DNA of 64,000 nucleotides from Prevotella corporis DSM 18810 = JCM 8529 (GTDB lineage: Bacteria > Bacteroidota > Bacteroidia > Bacteroidales > Bacteroidaceae). The stretch is from the NCBI RefSeq assembly GCF_000430525.1, contig NZ_AUME01000008.1, forward strand, positions 1 to 64,000. The letters run 5' to 3'. Position numbers and translations under genes: made by a program. Position 1 is the stretch's first letter, and every line of letters starts with the position of its first letter. Below the pieces are notes generated by a model that saw only the letters and a program-made list of their open reading frames with translations, was not told the origin of the DNA and did not search any database. This document shows, piece by piece, positions 62,858 to 64,000 of this stretch.

Positions 62858-62865
62858 ATTCTTTT
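62832..62865 (+). terminator. Intrinsic terminator of the small-peptide transcript
   Basis: CCCG-ACCCAC (62832-62842) pairs with GTGGGT-CGGG (62847-62857) and is followed by ATTCTTTTTT, a textbook rho-independent terminator. Confidence 0.85.
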
Positions 62866-63066
62866 TTCGCCAGCCCAGAAGTGGCGGAAAATGTGAACAA
62901 ATATCAGCTTGCGTGACCGATTGTGCAAAAAAAACAGTAATTTTGTATCGCAACAATCGATACGAAGCTCACCTATCGGACGAAACACACGACCAAAAAG
63001 AGCGAAAATATCGATGAAATCGGACATTTCAGGGCAGCCAATGCCCAGCGAAAAACCAAAATAGAT

Positions 63067-64000
63067 ATGGAAACAAATCAGAAAACAGTAGTGATGAATG
63101 CCGGAAAAATGAATTTCGACGGCAGTATGGACTTTCAGTCGCTCTCTCCCGACACAACCGTTTATGACGACACACGACCCGATGAGTTCATCGGGAGGAT
63201 ACAAGGCGCAAGAGCCATCGTCACAAAGGAACTCCCCGTGACGGCCGACCTCATCGAACAGTTCCCTGACAGCCTACAACTCATCGTCGAGGCGGGCACC
63301 GGATTCAACAATATAGACATCGAAGCAGCCAAAAAGCGCGGAATCACCGTGTGCAACATCCCAGCCTATAGCTCCGAAAGGGTAGCCCACACAGCCATCA
63401 TGATGATGCTCTGCCTGTCGTCAACCATGCAAGTACAACTCAAGATGCTTGCCAACGGCGACAGGAGCAACTTCACCGAACATCTCAAAGTGCCTCACTG
63501 CGAGGTCAATGGCAAGACACTGGGGGTAGTCGGTGCAGGAAACATCGGCGGACAGGTAGTAAAGGTGGCACAGGCTCTCGGCATGAGAGTGCTCATTTGC
63601 AAGAGACATCAAGGCACTGACACAGAAACGATTAAATATGTGTCATTTGAGGAACTCATGAAGCAGTCGGATTACGTGTCGTTGCATTGCCCACTCACGG
63701 CCGACACACGACACATCGTCAATGCAGACACACTGAAACTGATGAAACCGACGGCATTTCTCATCAACACCTCACGTGGAGCACTCGTCGATGAGGCAGC
63801 TCTGATTGAGGCTTTGCAGAGCGGAACAATCGCCGGAGCTGGGCTCGACGTGCAAGAACAAGAACCTCCAGCCGAGGACAATCCTCTCTACACACTCGAC
63901 AACGTCATCATAACGCCACACATGGGCTGGAAAGGCTACGAGACTCGACAGCGACTGCTCGCCATCATACGCAACGACATTCAGGGATTCTTCAGCGGAA
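63067..64000 (+). CDS. D-isomer-specific 2-hydroxyacid dehydrogenase, cut by the window end
   Basis: The frame opens at ATG 63067 (METNQKTVVMNAGKMNFDG) and stays open for 311 codons to the last base. It has the substrate domain (LIVEAGTGFNNIDIEAAKKRG, VCNIPAYSSERVAHTAI), the NAD-binding domain with LGVVGAGNIGGQV, the catalytic Arg region LINTSRGALVDEAAL, GLDVQEQEPP with the Glu, and the final PHMGWKG catalytic His. In family length only about 10 residues are missing. Glycerate/hydroxypyruvate-type dehydrogenases are the closest group; exact substrate uncertain. Confidence 0.9.
   Translation, partial: METNQKTVVMNAGKMNFDGSMDFQSLSPDTTVYDDTRPDEFIGRIQGARAIVTKELPVTADLIEQFPDSLQLIVEAGTGFNNIDIEAAKKRGITVCNIPAYSSERVAHTAIMMMLCLSSTMQVQLKMLANGDRSNFTEHLKVPHCEVNGKTLGVVGAGNIGGQVVKVAQALGMRVLICKRHQGTDTETIKYVSFEELMKQSDYVSLHCPLTADTRHIVNADTLKLMKPTAFLINTSRGALVDEAALIEALQSGTIAGAGLDVQEQEPPAEDNPLYTLDNVIITPHMGWKGYETRQRLLAIIRNDIQGFFSG

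Larger units (their letters stand above)
62123..63066. other. 944-bp region with one tiny gene and several RNA structures
   Basis: From 62123 to 62494 I see only a weak hairpin, CCTTGA/TCAAGG at 62176-62198, as a possible terminator of the lipoprotein gene. Then come a strong promoter, the 26-codon ORF, nested hairpins and a terminator. From 62870 to 63066 there is the leader of the dehydrogenase gene with -7 box TAATTTTG at 62938-62945. Confidence 0.55.

Noticed and set aside
62693..63204. Two leftward ORFs of 87 and 159 codons
   Set aside because: They run antisense through the terminator, the hairpins and the start of the dehydrogenase gene, and show no protein-like pattern.

Overview
The window looks like a chromosomal segment of a Prevotella/Segatella-type Bacteroidales. 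The evidence is: -7 promoter boxes of the form TAnnTTTG with upstream TTTG/TTG and almost no Shine-Dalgarno sequences; a type IX secretion-like C-terminal signal; a TonB receptor paired with a surface-type lipoprotein; families typical of the order (DUF4827, DUF4230, MaeB-type malic enzyme, arylpyruvate oxidoreductase); and an IS1380-type transposase close to those of Bacteroides. I see no rRNA, tRNA, CRISPR array, prophage or conjugative module.

Layout. 1-9.9 kb is an accessory, partly decayed island. A leftward operon holds a WYL regulator (frameshifted), an AddB-like PD-(D/E)XK protein, an AddA-like UvrD helicase-nuclease and a broken fourth gene with an EVE/PUA-like tail. An internally deleted IS1380 element lies at its 5' end. 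9.9-24 kb is mostly leftward housekeeping: Dcp-type M3 peptidase, a very Cys/Lys-rich secreted protein, a glutaredoxin-like protein, a DMT transporter, YqeY, a ZIP transporter (rightward), GlmM, a DUF4827 lipoprotein, an NrnA-type DHH phosphoesterase, a nucleotidyltransferase and an M20 dipeptidase. 24.4-26.2 kb is a secreted protein with a T9SS-like tail. 26.6-29.9 kb is clpS-clpA-aat, i.e. the leucyl/phenylalanyl transferase, the N-degron adaptor and the unfoldase in one operon.

30.4-36.2 kb is an aromatic amino acid fermentation module: aminotransferase and iorB/iorA leftward, and an ADP-forming acyl-CoA synthetase divergent. 36.4-43.9 kb is an AraC regulator divergent from a complete TolC / membrane-fusion / double-ATPase / two-permease efflux operon. 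44-47.6 kb holds YecH and an MBOAT + SGNH O-acetylation pair. 47.6-50.7 kb is a TetR regulator divergent from maeB, with a palindrome at the predicted start of maeB transcription. 51-53.6 kb holds an Lrp regulator, a candidate small RNA and a fused lipoate ligase-lipoyl synthase. 54-57.2 kb holds two overlapping DUF4230 genes, a MATE exporter and a nitroreductase. 57.7-62.1 kb is a TonB receptor plus beta-helix lipoprotein behind a helically phased GTAAC repeat array that resembles a Pho box. The end of the window holds a 26-codon membrane peptide gene with a structured 3' region and a nearly complete 2-hydroxyacid dehydrogenase.

The most unusual signal is not a gene. Eight intergenic loci carry short tandem arrays of an imperfect palindrome (AAAGGTGAGCTTTTGCA type) on a strict 22-bp grid. 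Each array lies downstream of at least one gene, and the central core can flip orientation between units without leaving the grid.
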